A DNA stretch of 26,230 nucleotides from a virus. The notes below the pieces were generated by a model. The model was not told the origin of the DNA. It saw nothing but the letters and a program-made list of their open reading frames with translations, and searched no databases. Location: positions 1 through 26,230 of IMG/VR virus record IMGVR_UViG_3300030098_001904; one strand, 5' to 3'. Below are positions 1 to 8,301 of this stretch, piece by piece. Each line of letters starts with the position of its first letter. Positions within the stretch are counted from its first letter, which is position 1. The position numbers and the translations under genes are program-made.

Positions 1-419
1 TGTTGTAACAAGGGTTGCCCAACACCAGGTTGTGCTGCAGCAGTAAAAGCTTGTGTTTCTAATGGAGCTGGACCTGCCACTTGAAATGCTGGTATGTTAA
101 CTGGTGTTCTAGCCAGTTCAGCACCGACATCAAACAAAGCAAGTTTACGAGCTTCAATCTCTGGTGCTTCACGAGTAATTGTAGTTTGTCTTTCTGGTCC
201 ACTACTACCACCACCACCACCACCGAAGTATTGTGTTAGCCCAGTTTCATCATTAACTGTGCCACAACCACCATGTGCGATAAGTAGTTTTCTTTCGTAC
301 TCGTTGATATGTGCTAAATGTACGTCACCGTTTGTTCCGTGAGCCGTGATTTCTTCATAAAGTTGCTCGAACAACTTAATCTTTTCTTGCATGTTTAAAT
401 TTGTAATATCGATACTCAT
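1..419 (-). CDS. Virion-associated protein, N-terminal part (runs off left edge)
   Basis: The frame opens with ATG at 419 and has no stop before base 1, so 139 residues are visible and the C-terminus is missing. The start overlaps the stop of the upstream GNAT-like gene as ATGA (416-419), which supports it and suggests coupled translation. Residues 1-50 are helical and charged. Residues 66-71 are six glycines followed by two serines, encoded by a GGT repeat, which looks like a flexible linker. After it comes a proline- and alanine-rich stretch around residues 100-139. No enzyme motif is visible. Its place after a probable ejection protein and a GNAT-like protein suggests an internal virion or ejection protein; that role is inferred from position only. 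Confidence 0.75.
   Translation of the reverse strand, partial: MSIDITNLNMQEKIKLFEQLYEEITAHGTNGDVHLAHINEYERKLLIAHGGCGTVNDETGLTQYFGGGGGGSSGPERQTTITREAPEIEARKLALFDVGAELARTPVNIPAFQVAGPAPLETQAFTAAAQPGVGQPLLQ
207..224. repeat. Trinucleotide repeat (ACC)6 encoding Gly6
   Basis: Six perfect ACC units on the plus strand read as six GGT glycine codons on the coding strand, followed by two AGT serine codons. The tract sits between a helical N-terminus and a proline/alanine-rich segment, as expected for a linker. A perfect triplet repeat can change length by slippage without breaking the frame. Confidence 0.8.
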
Positions 420-829
420 AACTCTTTCTCTATTTGTACATGTGTTTTAACATACCCTTTTGGTTTCATAACCTTTTCCCAACCTGGTCTTGCAAATAAC
501 TCCATTTTTATACAACCCTCTTTTCTAGCCCATGCTTCTAAATCATTTACATGGTGTATCCATAAATCCATTTGTCTGCCTGTAACGATTCTTGCATCAC
601 AGACTTTGTAATTTGGGTAGCGTCTAATCTCAGTCACAACTGTAGCAAGTACCGTATCGGAGTCTGAAACAACTAACCAAAGTTGCATGGCTCCTTGTTT
701 ACAAAGGTCTTTAATATCATCAGCATTAAAAGCACCATTTGTATCACATGCCAGTTGGACTAGATCTTTTGCTAGTGGCCAGATATTTTCTACTTCAAAC
801 TTGTTAAACTTAATAAACTTAGTTTGCAT
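416..829 (-). CDS. GNAT-fold (acetyltransferase-like) phage protein
   Basis: This 137-aa protein has the alternating strand/helix pattern and length of a single GNAT domain. A central strand pair around residues 50-70 is followed by RIVTGRQMDLW (about 80-90), a helix (about 92-105) and the C-terminal GWEKVMKPKGY (about 116-126), which resembles the end of GNAT proteins where the last strand follows a Gly-Trp. The usual acetyl-CoA loop (Q/R-x-x-G-x-G/A) is not clear, so catalysis is uncertain. Phages often carry such proteins beside internal virion proteins. The start overlaps the previous gene by 11 bases and the stop overlaps the next start as ATGA. Alternative: a purely structural virion protein. 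Confidence 0.65.
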   Translation of the reverse strand: MQTKFIKFNKFEVENIWPLAKDLVQLACDTNGAFNADDIKDLCKQGAMQLWLVVSDSDTVLATVVTEIRRYPNYKVCDARIVTGRQMDLWIHHVNDLEAWARKEGCIKMELFARPGWEKVMKPKGYVKTHVQIEKEL

Positions 830-1679
830 TTACTAGATCATATATTCGTTTCATTTGATCTTGTTGGTTGTAGAAAAATGCAGCCCCCTTTCTACGCATT
901 TCTTTAAAGTCCTCAGGATTTGCACCTGCCATGATGCCTGCTCCAAGAACAGCATCTGCACGAGACACAAACTCACCATCAGCGAGTTGTGCTAACATGG
1001 TATCTTCATCTTTATCACCATTGCCAGAGCCGTCTTCTACATACCCATGAGCTCTAACATAATTGTTAATATCTTTTTCATCATGATCCGTTTTACTAGG
1101 TAAATATGAAACGCCCCCAATATTGTATTTTGGCAAAGCGTTGATAATGCCACCCTCTTTAGCAAAGACAATTTCTGAGTAAGGCACTTTATACTGAGAT
1201 TCTGCAGCAGCGTATTCTCTAGGTGTGGTTATACCCTCAAGTTGTTCAGATGCCTTAGCGTATTCTTCTGCTCTTTTTTCTGTATCAATATCGGATATGC
1301 CAGTAAACTGTGGATTATACTTAGGTATTTTAGCCACTCCATACAAACCACCAACAAAACCTGGAGCTAAGACTTGTCCTTTTAAACCAGAACCATATTT
1401 AACCACATCTTTTGCAAGTTCTGGGTTTTTCATAAACTGCTCAGATAAAAACCGAGATATACCTGTTAATTCTTTACCTTGGTCTTTTACAACTCCAGTG
1501 GCTAAGTCAAACGGTATGCCAGTGCTGGTAACACCCGTTGTTGCCGCTGAAGTTAGTTTACTGATTCCAAACGAAGTAGCCCCTCCTAAAAACCCAGATA
1601 TTAATGCATTTCGTGTAGAGGCACCAGAAGCTTTCGCCATGGCAAAACTAGCAAGTCCAGCTATAATTTGAGGTAACAT
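819..1679 (-). CDS. Probable internal virion / DNA-ejection protein
   Basis: This 286-aa protein has an N-terminus (residues 1-60) rich in Ala, Gly, Ser and Thr with moderately hydrophobic helices, as in proteins that insert into or cross membranes. The middle is charged and helical (about 130-165). The C-terminus carries LADGEFVSRADAV (about 232-244), a motif type found in phage ejection and tail-core proteins, then a basic helix ending DQMKRIYDLV. The start has AGGAG seven bases upstream. A 38-base AT-rich gap separates it from the glycosyltransferase gene upstream. Its stop overlaps the GNAT-like gene by 11 bases. The ejection role is inferred from composition, the C-terminal motif and position after the tail genes. 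Confidence 0.6.
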   Translation of the reverse strand: MLPQIIAGLASFAMAKASGASTRNALISGFLGGATSFGISKLTSAATTGVTSTGIPFDLATGVVKDQGKELTGISRFLSEQFMKNPELAKDVVKYGSGLKGQVLAPGFVGGLYGVAKIPKYNPQFTGISDIDTEKRAEEYAKASEQLEGITTPREYAAAESQYKVPYSEIVFAKEGGIINALPKYNIGGVSYLPSKTDHDEKDINNYVRAHGYVEDGSGNGDKDEDTMLAQLADGEFVSRADAVLGAGIMAGANPEDFKEMRRKGAAFFYNQQDQMKRIYDLVNAN

Positions 1680-1717
1680 CCACTGCTCCTAATATATATA
1701 TTATATTAAGTTTACCT

Positions 1718-2524
1718 TTATTCTTCAGTGCTATCAATACTCGTAGGCTTCATTTCGTCCCATAAACGCCCTGTGTATTGAAACTCGCCAACATGCGTAA
1801 TGTAATCCATAATGTAACAAAAGCACTTGCCTCCTATATTTCTCCATAATCGGCAAAAAGCAAAATCTTCTCCAAGAAATCTTTTATTGTCTTTATCGTA
1901 ATAAGTATCAAAAAAGTTATACAGATAAGGTTTTTTCTGTAATTTGCCGTCAATTATGCTCTCTTGATTTATATCCATGTCTGGGTAATGTTCTATTAAC
2001 TTTTCAAATACTTGCCTTTTAATTAACATACAACCTGTTGGAGCATGGGTAACTTCGATCACGCCGTTGTCTTGCACTTCAATAGCCTCATTGTCCTCAA
2101 GTCTTAAAGGATATGTATTACAATGCACATGAGCTTGTTTAGGTGTGGTTACTTCACCAGCAAGTATTTTAGCTAAGAGTCGGTCAAACTTAATATGTTT
2201 TAATGGGTAGGGTACGGAAATGACATCCTTGTCAGCCTCAAGCATCCTCCATATGCTATCTGAGAAAAAGGCAATGTCCGAATCAACAAACAACATATGT
2301 GTCATGTTACTTTGTAAAAAAGCTGAAGTACATAGGTTTCTGCCTTGTGTGACTAATGAAGATTTCATCATATCAATAGTTACATTTATTTTTTTATCTA
2401 AACAAGCCTTTTGAAATTCAAGCATACTCTGTGCGTAATGTATGGATACTTCAGAATGCACTGGTGTTGCCACATATATACTAACTTTCTCCTCAGCCCA
2501 CAGAGGTTTACTTGCGTCTGTCAT
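1718..2524 (-). CDS. GT-A-like glycosyltransferase
   Basis: This 268-aa protein has the hallmarks of a nucleotide-sugar transferase of the GT-A fold. A first strand SIYVATPVH (15-23) leads to a conserved helix with QGRNLCTSAFL (60-70), and the strand MLFVDSDI (77-84) ends in a D-S-D (DxD) metal and nucleotide-sugar motif. Further on are GCMLIKR (164-170), typical of the acceptor side, GEDFAF (218-223), which resembles the catalytic ED motif, and THVG (243-246). AAGGAG precedes the ATG, and the start overlaps the second glycosyltransferase gene by 17 bases. Because it sits between tail and ejection genes, it may modify virion proteins or the host surface. The sugar and target cannot be read from the sequence. 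Confidence 0.8.
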   Translation of the reverse strand: MTDASKPLWAEEKVSIYVATPVHSEVSIHYAQSMLEFQKACLDKKINVTIDMMKSSLVTQGRNLCTSAFLQSNMTHMLFVDSDIAFFSDSIWRMLEADKDVISVPYPLKHIKFDRLLAKILAGEVTTPKQAHVHCNTYPLRLEDNEAIEVQDNGVIEVTHAPTGCMLIKRQVFEKLIEHYPDMDINQESIIDGKLQKKPYLYNFFDTYYDKDNKRFLGEDFAFCRLWRNIGGKCFCYIMDYITHVGEFQYTGRLWDEMKPTSIDSTEE

Positions 2525-3443
2525 CTAAAACTCCTTGCAAAAAAGTTTGCCATTGCTTTGCTTTTTTGTCCCAATGATAAAATCGATTTGTATAGTCTTG
2601 CTGTAAAAGTAAATGTTCATGTATATAATCTTCATGTAAATGTTGCATACCTGTCTTAATTGCAAATGCAAAATTCTTTGCCAGTTTTGTGTAATCTTTT
2701 GTGTAATTAATATATATCGGAAACTCAGCACATGTTTCATATAGTGCACCATAGTTAGTTACTACGCAGTATAAGCCTGAAGCCATTGCTTCAAGAGCTG
2801 ATATACAAGAGGTTTCTTCCCATATACTGGGATAAGCAAACATGTGATAGTCTGACATTTTATCTAAAATAACAGAATGAGGCTGATAACCAATATAATT
2901 AACATTAGGTAGTTTTTTTGCCTGTTCAAACAACGCAATCCAGTCTTCATTATTATTTTCAAAAAACTCTTTTCCATAAATTTCACAACTACTATAAACG
3001 TCTAATTCTATATTCTCATTATTTAGGTACTGCATGGCAAGTAATAAAACATTTAAGCCACGCCAAGGTGTGGGTTGAAATATTAAACGTAAGGTTTCAC
3101 CTTGTTTATATTGTTTTATTTTTGGGACATGAGTTATACCGTTTTTAATTACATGACATCGTTCTGTAGGTAAGTCATACATCATTCTATATTTTTCAAA
3201 ATTCCAATGTGAGTTAAAAACATACCAATCGTAAAGAGTATGGTTTTCTTTATTTTCAAAAAAAGGTCGAATATTTGGTTGGTCGTAGCTGTTTTTCTGC
3301 CATAAAATGTTAATTTTATTTTTGTCTATTGGGATTTTACCAGGCACTGACGTGCATATTTGAAAGTTTTCTAACAAGTTTGCGTCAACTCGTTGTTTTA
3401 AAAATGCTAATTGTAGCTCGGTGCCGCCTCGTGGCTCACTCAT
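2508..3443 (-). CDS. GT-B-like glycosyltransferase (family 1/4 type)
   Basis: I place the start at ATG 3443 (311 aa) rather than the in-frame ATG at 3464, because MSEPRGG at the N-terminus fits the GGTE nucleotide-binding loop of this family and GGGGA lies just upstream. Visible landmarks are GGTELQ (6-11), NILWQ (45-49), FNSHW (76-80), FQPTPWRG (122-129) at the start of the second Rossmann domain, and YPSIWEETSC...ALEAMASG (204-223), which holds the spaced glutamates of retaining GT4-type enzymes that contact the nucleotide sugar. The length is normal for a compact GT-B enzyme. It overlaps the upstream small gene by 8 bases and the GT-A gene by 17, so the two transferases are translated as a pair. 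Substrate unknown. Confidence 0.85.
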   Translation of the reverse strand: MSEPRGGTELQLAFLKQRVDANLLENFQICTSVPGKIPIDKNKINILWQKNSYDQPNIRPFFENKENHTLYDWYVFNSHWNFEKYRMMYDLPTERCHVIKNGITHVPKIKQYKQGETLRLIFQPTPWRGLNVLLLAMQYLNNENIELDVYSSCEIYGKEFFENNNEDWIALFEQAKKLPNVNYIGYQPHSVILDKMSDYHMFAYPSIWEETSCISALEAMASGLYCVVTNYGALYETCAEFPIYINYTKDYTKLAKNFAFAIKTGMQHLHEDYIHEHLLLQQDYTNRFYHWDKKAKQWQTFLQGVLDDRRK

Positions 3444-3630
3444 TCGTTTCCCCAAACAAGTCAAGCTTTGGGACTATGATAGTAACATCTCGCTGTATGT
3501 CATCTTCTTTGGTAGAAGTGCTTGGATCGTTAATATCCTCTTGAGCTTGTTCCTCAGATTCGTACTCAAGACCAGACTTTTTATTTGAAATCTTTACTAC
3601 AGATTCGCAATCTTTTGTAATAATTTTCAT
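3436..3630 (-). CDS. Small acidic conserved phage protein
   Basis: This 64-aa acidic protein is one I cannot assign to a function. It begins MKII, has a polar Glu/Asp/Ser-rich middle (about 25-48) likely to be disordered, and ends with a hydrophobic strand VTIIVPKLDLFGET. It lies nine bases after the 113-aa tail-associated gene and overlaps the GT-B gene by 8 bases. No clear ribosome binding site precedes the ATG, so it may depend on coupling to the gene before it. Position in an unbroken operon with matching strand and overlaps is the main support for its being real. Confidence 0.6.
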   Translation of the reverse strand: MKIITKDCESVVKISNKKSGLEYESEEQAQEDINDPSTSTKEDDIQRDVTIIVPKLDLFGETNE

Positions 3631-3639
3631 GGCGACATT

Positions 3640-3981
3640 TTAACCATTTTCTTGGGATCTGTCTAATTGAGCGTAAGATATCACTCCAGACAGTTTTGCG
3701 GCTGTTTCTGCGGTCATTTTAAGTATATCACCTTCTTCTAAGACCAGTGTATTAGTGATTATGTCCGTGGTGCTGGTTGCAGCAATGTCTTGATTACCAA
3801 TGACGTGTGTAGCTGATGCAGAAGTATCTGTTAGTTTAGTGGTCAAAGTTACGGCACTACTGTGTATGTTGACTGCTTGTATTTGTTTTATAAGTAAACG
3901 TGCGTCTGTTGGTGCAGTTAAGACAGATGTCTCATCAGTGTTTGCTAAGGTAAAACCTTGGTTTTTATATTGAATAGTCAT
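3640..3981 (-). CDS. Small beta-rich tail-associated protein
   Basis: This 113-aa protein is almost entirely short beta strands with Thr, Ser and Ala: YKNQGFTLANTDETSVLTAP at the start, then strands through ILKMTAETAAKLSGVISY at the end. There is no catalytic motif. Proteins of this size and pattern occur between tail and ejection genes in many marine phages and are thought to be virion components; that is family-level inference. The start overlaps the upstream stop as ATGA (3978-3981). Confidence 0.6.
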   Translation of the reverse strand: MTIQYKNQGFTLANTDETSVLTAPTDARLLIKQIQAVNIHSSAVTLTTKLTDTSASATHVIGNQDIAATSTTDIITNTLVLEEGDILKMTAETAAKLSGVISYAQLDRSQENG

Positions 3982-4142
3982 GATAAGAAAAAATTAAACG
4001 CATCTTGCTCGTTTTTAAAATCATTTTGAAAAGAAAAATTAAGTTGGTTTTTCAAAGTATCTAACGCTTCAAGTATTTGCCTTTGATTACTTACATCATA
4101 CTCTTGTTTTGGTTCTGGTATTGTAACAATAACTCTAGCCAC
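3978..4142 (-). CDS. Small conserved phage protein (GTG start)
   Basis: I choose a GTG start at 4142 (54 aa) over the ATG at 4190. The GTG has GAGG eight bases upstream and begins at VARVIVTIPEP, where protein-like conservation appears to start, and it overlaps the preceding gene by only 8 bases instead of 56. The body holds YDVSNQRQILEALDTLKNQL, a helical motif, and the C-terminus is NEQDAFNFFLS. The pattern (asparagine-glutamine turn, long helix, aromatic end) is that of a small structural or assembly protein. Function unknown. Confidence 0.65.
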   Translation of the reverse strand: MARVIVTIPEPKQEYDVSNQRQILEALDTLKNQLNFSFQNDFKNEQDAFNFFLS

Positions 4143-4422
4143 GTTTTGTACCTCTTTGTTTACGAATAGCTTCTTTACCTTTTTTAGCAATAGCTACCAC
4201 TTGCGTTTTACCCATGACTTTAGCTCGTTGCTCCATGACTGTCAAAATTTGTATTTTTCGAGCATAAGGTTTCTTAATTTTTTTAACTTTAGCAACTGTC
4301 GCTCGTGCATCCGCAGGAGTTGCAAATTTTATTTTTACGGTGTCTTTTGGGTTCTCGTCTGTGTATAGTCTACGATCACTACCTTTTGGTTTTTTACCTG
4401 TGCCTTTTTTTGGGTCTGCCAT
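4135..4422 (-). CDS. Small basic phage protein
   Basis: An ATG at 4473 would give 112 aa, but the better start is the internal ATG at 4422 (95 aa). It shares TAATG with the stop of the 721-aa gene, is preceded by GGAAGAAG, and begins with the lysine-rich MADPKKGTGKKPKGSDRRLY. The middle contains YTDENPKDTVKIKF (about 20-33), and the rest is a basic helical region ending RKQRGTKRG. High lysine and arginine content suggests binding to nucleic acid or to an acidic partner. It belongs with the small proteins that follow the tail nozzle gene; the role is unknown. Confidence 0.7.
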   Translation of the reverse strand: MADPKKGTGKKPKGSDRRLYTDENPKDTVKIKFATPADARATVAKVKKIKKPYARKIQILTVMEQRAKVMGKTQVVAIAKKGKEAIRKQRGTKRG

Positions 4423-6587
4423 TATCTTCTTCCGTCTGGTTGTACGTCTGCTCTGAAAGAACCAAATCTCCAATTCTCATCAGTTGTGGTATTTTCTATC
4501 CTAAGTGCCACTAATCGACCTCTAGTACGAGTATCAATCTTAGTAGTTGCTGATGTAACCGTAAATGGACCAAGTAACGAACTGGCCTTGGTTTCACTAG
4601 GAAAGTCTTTTATTTTTAATGTGACTGTAGCATTACCACTGATAACTTTAAAGTCTGGTATAAATCGTTTTATCTTCATAAGAAATTCACCTTCTCCTCC
4701 ATCAACAAAAGCAAAATCACCAGACTCAATAAAAGCATCTATACTAGCAAAAGCGTTACCGTTTTCATCCGCTTGGTTTACTCCTACTTCATGCTCATAA
4801 ACTTGAGATGCACCGTTGGTGTTACTTACACCTTGTATGGTTGGGAAAGTTGGTGTGCCAGTAGCAGTAAATTCAGACGCTAATGGTTTTTCAAAAAGAG
4901 TTTTATCAAGATAAACTGACCTTGCCAAACTACCAGTGGTCCAAACATTTTCTCTATAATTGTATGTAACACAGCGATCTATTTGAGTTGATCCTGCTTT
5001 TGCATAAAACCAATTTATTTCAGTAAATAACGAATTGTAGTTACAATATATTATTTCACCAGCATCAAAGTTTAATCCTAAATCATCAGGGTTTACATTT
5101 GAAAACACAAAATCCTCTACACTGCATGGTATGCGTTTCACAGTACCATCATAGGCATAAAAACCTCCACCTTGTCCCATCCAATACACAATACCATCAA
5201 CATGCACTATGGCGTGTTGACCAATAAGACCACAGTTTGAGCCTACTTGTTGAATACTAAATGTAAAAGGTGGCCCCACAAACTGCATGATGTAAGCAGA
5301 CACATCAGTTAAAATTAAAATATAATCTTTACCTCGCACTGCCCCTTCTATTTTTGTGCCAGAGTCAAGACGAAAAGTACCAGCTGTGTTAGTCGATACT
5401 GGGGTATAATCAGTTCTATCTTCTTGATCACTAAATCGTATAAACATTTTATCTTGCGTGGTTTTTGTGCCAATAGTTGTTTCTGTGCCAAAATGTATTA
5501 AATGTCGATCACGACCAGAAACTAATGTCATTACACTAGCGGTTGGGTTGTTACTTATGGCTGTCGCTCTTGTGGTCAAACCACTGCTTGGACTCCATTC
5601 AAAAGATTTACCATTTTTGATGGTTGCAATTAATATTGTGCCAAAATTATCTAAAGCCCAATTGGCAGGTTCTAATGTAACATCGGTTGCAGAGGCTCTT
5701 TCATTCCATGCAACAAAGTTTGTAGCATCAGTAACCACAGCAGCATCGCTGTGTGCTGCACGAGTTGAACCTAAAGCACCTCTAGTAATACCTGTTAAAT
5801 CATTACTAGAAATACCTGTGTAAGTAATTAATTCTGAGCCAACTAAAATGTGTCCAGATGAACTAAAACCAGAGGTAGATGTTAGCGTCACACTTGTGCC
5901 AGAACCGCCCGTACCTGCCGTATTATCACCTAGTGCACCATCTAAATCGTTTGTCACAACAGATAGTGTTTCCCCACCCCACTGAGCTACACCCCAACCA
6001 AAAGCAGGTGTGGCTGTAAGTGGTCCGACTTTGACATAAGGGTTTACTGTTGCTGCTCCACCAGCGGTCAATCCAGAACCTGATTCAACCTTACTCATAG
6101 TCACTGTAAAAGTATCTTGTGTGCTTGTCACAACTTCAAACGTGTTCGTGGTAAAATCAGCTGCCACAAAACCAGTGCCACTGCCTGGAATAGTCATGCC
6201 ACTAAAAGTAAATAAATCACCAGCCAATAATTGATGGGCGGCTTTATTAACAGTTAACGTGGCTGAGTTATTGGTCGTGGTTAAAGTGCATGATGTTAAA
6301 GCTGTATCTAATGGCGTAATGTCATGAAAAACACCCCCGTAATATATTGCTAACAATCTATGGGAAGCAACAGCAAGATAACGATTTCCATCTAAATCTG
6401 ACCAATTGTGTATGTCACGAGTTACGCCAACGATGGTATCACCAGAAGTTTTTTTCCATCCGCCAATTTTTTCTGGTTCGCCATAACGAAATCTTACGAA
6501 GTCACCATCAACCCAAGTGCTTTCCGCAACAGATTCTGAGATTTGTTTATTGAAACCAGGCTTAAAAGGAACTTTAATAAGTGGCAT
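4422..6587 (-). CDS. Probable tail nozzle/hub protein (P22 gp10 / T7 gp12-like role)
   Basis: This 721-aa virion protein opens with MPLIKVPFKPGFNKQ and continues with WVDGDFVRFRYGEPEKIGGW (about 25-44), a start typical of the large beta-propeller proteins that form the distal tail tube of short-tailed phages. Repeated beta units follow, with G-T-S-rich insert domains around residues 95-185 and 215-285, then propeller-like blades (for example GRDRHLIHFG and VHVDGIVYWMGQGGGFYAYDG). AGGAG lies before the ATG, eight bases after the collar gene. The length matches a nozzle protein, and the adaptor-type proteins upstream support a podovirus layout. Assignment rests on the N-terminal motif, beta-rich pattern and order, not on a database match. 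Confidence 0.7.
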   Translation of the reverse strand: MPLIKVPFKPGFNKQISESVAESTWVDGDFVRFRYGEPEKIGGWKKTSGDTIVGVTRDIHNWSDLDGNRYLAVASHRLLAIYYGGVFHDITPLDTALTSCTLTTTNNSATLTVNKAAHQLLAGDLFTFSGMTIPGSGTGFVAADFTTNTFEVVTSTQDTFTVTMSKVESGSGLTAGGAATVNPYVKVGPLTATPAFGWGVAQWGGETLSVVTNDLDGALGDNTAGTGGSGTSVTLTSTSGFSSSGHILVGSELITYTGISSNDLTGITRGALGSTRAAHSDAAVVTDATNFVAWNERASATDVTLEPANWALDNFGTILIATIKNGKSFEWSPSSGLTTRATAISNNPTASVMTLVSGRDRHLIHFGTETTIGTKTTQDKMFIRFSDQEDRTDYTPVSTNTAGTFRLDSGTKIEGAVRGKDYILILTDVSAYIMQFVGPPFTFSIQQVGSNCGLIGQHAIVHVDGIVYWMGQGGGFYAYDGTVKRIPCSVEDFVFSNVNPDDLGLNFDAGEIIYCNYNSLFTEINWFYAKAGSTQIDRCVTYNYRENVWTTGSLARSVYLDKTLFEKPLASEFTATGTPTFPTIQGVSNTNGASQVYEHEVGVNQADENGNAFASIDAFIESGDFAFVDGGEGEFLMKIKRFIPDFKVISGNATVTLKIKDFPSETKASSLLGPFTVTSATTKIDTRTRGRLVALRIENTTTDENWRFGSFRADVQPDGRR

Positions 6588-6595
6588 AAAGTCTC

Positions 6596-7171
6596 CTATG
6601 TTTTAATCATAAATTTCAAACATAAAAAAGGCTGCAACGTAGATTGAGAACTACCACTAAAAGTGTGAGTATGTGTAGATCCACTGCCTGTATTATCTGT
6701 ATCATAAGTTTGTGTTCCAAGTGTGGTCGCACCACCACCCGCAAGTCTTGTAGATGAACTTAATGAAGTTGTTCCATTAGTGAAAGTTATCGTCGTTGTG
6801 TGATTGTGGGAAGGTAATTGAGATTCAGAGAGAGCAGTCCCAGCGTTTGTACCTGCTGGAGTTACCGTAGCCGAACCACCTGTATCAGCTATTGCAACCG
6901 ATGATGATTTACCATAGACAACTCGATCTTTTAAATCAGGTAATGTAAATGTGCTAGAACCATCCCCAGCCCCATATGTCGTTCCGATAAGTGCAAACAA
7001 AGCTGAGTAAGTGGACCTAGACACTGCACTACCATCACATTCTAAATATCCTGTCGGTGCAGAAGATACAGTCCAAGGTACAATAGTGCCAGTTGCCACT
7101 GTTTGATTACCAAGCGAACCAGCTAAATTATTACTAGTAAAATTATATTTTGTTGCTTCGTAAGTTGCCAT
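6596..7171 (-). CDS. Tail collar domain protein
   Basis: This 191-aa protein contains a phage tail collar domain: GTIVPW (28-33), PTGYLECDGSAVSRSTY (39-55), GTTYGAGDGSSTFTLPDLKD (63-82). A Gly/Ser/Thr-rich region follows with metal-binding-type His motifs SHNHT (121-125) and THTHTF (166-171), then a hydrophobic end LQPFLCLKFMIKT. In related fibres such His pairs bind metal ions along the fibre axis (family knowledge). It is likely part of the receptor-binding tip or a short fibre. The start shares TAATG with the stop of the 233-aa gene. Confidence 0.85.
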   Translation of the reverse strand: MATYEATKYNFTSNNLAGSLGNQTVATGTIVPWTVSSAPTGYLECDGSAVSRSTYSALFALIGTTYGAGDGSSTFTLPDLKDRVVYGKSSSVAIADTGGSATVTPAGTNAGTALSESQLPSHNHTTTITFTNGTTSLSSSTRLAGGGATTLGTQTYDTDNTGSGSTHTHTFSGSSQSTLQPFLCLKFMIKT

Positions 7172-7872
7172 TATTTATCCTTAAATGTCCATCCAACTGT
7201 TGCGTCCCCAGAGAAAACTAAGGTAAAACCAGCACCCTCAGTTGCTACTGTAAGATCTGCAGCTGCGTTTACAATATTGGAGCTGTTACGCCCCACCGTT
7301 AAATTATTGGTATCAAATGTATATCGTGCATCTAAAAAAGTTACTTCATCACCAGCTGCTGGTGAAGCTGGTAATGTGATTGTCACCGCACCAGACGATG
7401 TGTTCACTAAAAGCTGTGCACCAGGTTGAACTGTTTCTGCTGCTGAGACTGTTCTCCAAAATTTAGTCTCTTGGTCTTTTACAAGATCCGTGCCATTAGA
7501 ATGACAGATGTAATGATTGCCTTCACATAATAAAAATCCAGTTTGACTGGTTACTTTAAAAGTCAAAGTAAATCCAGCGTGATCTGTGCCATCTATTACA
7601 TTAAAAAACTTTTCTATACTAGCAGGCATGTTTACAGTTCTATTTGCCGCCAAAGTGCCAGTGAATTTTAAAGACATGTTTCTTGCATTTGATATTGCCG
7701 CATTAGACATCACTAAAGTTACGTCTGCGGATGCAACGTCTATTTCTTGATAACCAGCAATAGCCTGTTCAACTAATTCTAAATTTGTATTGGTTTTATC
7801 ACCCCACGTTCCAGAGTTTTCCCCTGTTGCCATTTTTTCTAGTTTTATATCGTCTGAAAATGTTGAAGCCAT
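7171..7872 (-). CDS. Tail fibre / tail structural protein
   Basis: This 233-aa protein begins MASTFSDDIKLEKMATGENSGTWGDKTNTNLELVEQAI; the GTWGxKTNxNL pattern (about 21-31) is common at the N-terminus of marine phage fibres. The remainder is beta-rich with repeated strand-turn units (for example VTITLPASPAAGDEVTFLDA near 160-180) that look like a jelly-roll or stacked beta structure, ending GDATVGWTFKDK. Two cysteines and two histidines cluster near residues 115-123. No enzyme motif is visible. It lies between the 130-aa and collar genes in the fibre cassette, with AGGAC upstream of the start. Confidence 0.7.
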   Translation of the reverse strand: MASTFSDDIKLEKMATGENSGTWGDKTNTNLELVEQAIAGYQEIDVASADVTLVMSNAAISNARNMSLKFTGTLAANRTVNMPASIEKFFNVIDGTDHAGFTLTFKVTSQTGFLLCEGNHYICHSNGTDLVKDQETKFWRTVSAAETVQPGAQLLVNTSSGAVTITLPASPAAGDEVTFLDARYTFDTNNLTVGRNSSNIVNAAADLTVATEGAGFTLVFSGDATVGWTFKDK

Positions 7873-7905
7873 AATTTTGTCCTGTTTGTTTAATTATATA
7901 AGTAG

Positions 7906-8298
7906 TTAGGCTACCTTTTCAACCTCATCAACTTTTTTCCATGTCTGACTGGTGCCAGTGCTGACATCAGTCCATGTTTGCGAAGTCCCTGTGCTTACGG
8001 CTGAATATGTCTGTGCTGTGCCTGTATCTACAGTTCCCCAAGCAACACCGTTTGCAACGCCAACAGATATTGTTACCGCTGATCCAGTTACGCTTACATT
8101 AGCATTAGCTTTAACGACAGTAAAACTAGATATTGCTGATGTGAGTGCACTGCCAGTTACGTTTACATTAGCATCTCCAGTTTGTGAAGAGCTACCAGCG
8201 TTCATCGCTAAAGCAATACCAGAAACTTCAACTATAGTATTAGGTACACCTTGTGCTCCAAAACAATCTTCAGCAAATGTGGTTGCACCAAAATACAT
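7906..8298 (-). CDS. Small structural protein with WxxV/TGT repeats
   Basis: This 130-aa protein starts MYFGATTFAEDCFG, a start seen in small tail-associated proteins of marine phages. It carries two VTGSA(L/V)T strands (about 46-52 and 70-76) and three copies of a unit ending in STGTSQTW or DTGTAQTY (about 90-122), giving a short repeat tail rich in Trp and Thr. GAGG precedes the ATG. The repeated unit suggests stacked beta turns that bind a partner fibre. Function not known. Confidence 0.65.
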   Translation of the reverse strand: MYFGATTFAEDCFGAQGVPNTIVEVSGIALAMNAGSSSQTGDANVNVTGSALTSAISSFTVVKANANVSVTGSAVTISVGVANGVAWGTVDTGTAQTYSAVSTGTSQTWTDVSTGTSQTWKKVDEVEKVA

Positions 8299-8301
8299 TA
8301 A

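Noticed and set aside
1225-1671. Long plus-strand open frame opposite the 286-aa ejection-type gene
   Set aside because: It is antisense to a well-supported minus-strand gene, has no ribosome binding site, and shows the composition expected from the reverse of an Ala/Gly/Ser-rich gene.
5458-5823. Plus-strand open frame inside the 721-aa nozzle gene
   Set aside because: Its protein is a Val/Leu/Ala-rich reverse reading of a beta-repeat gene, with no family motif and no operon context on the plus strand.
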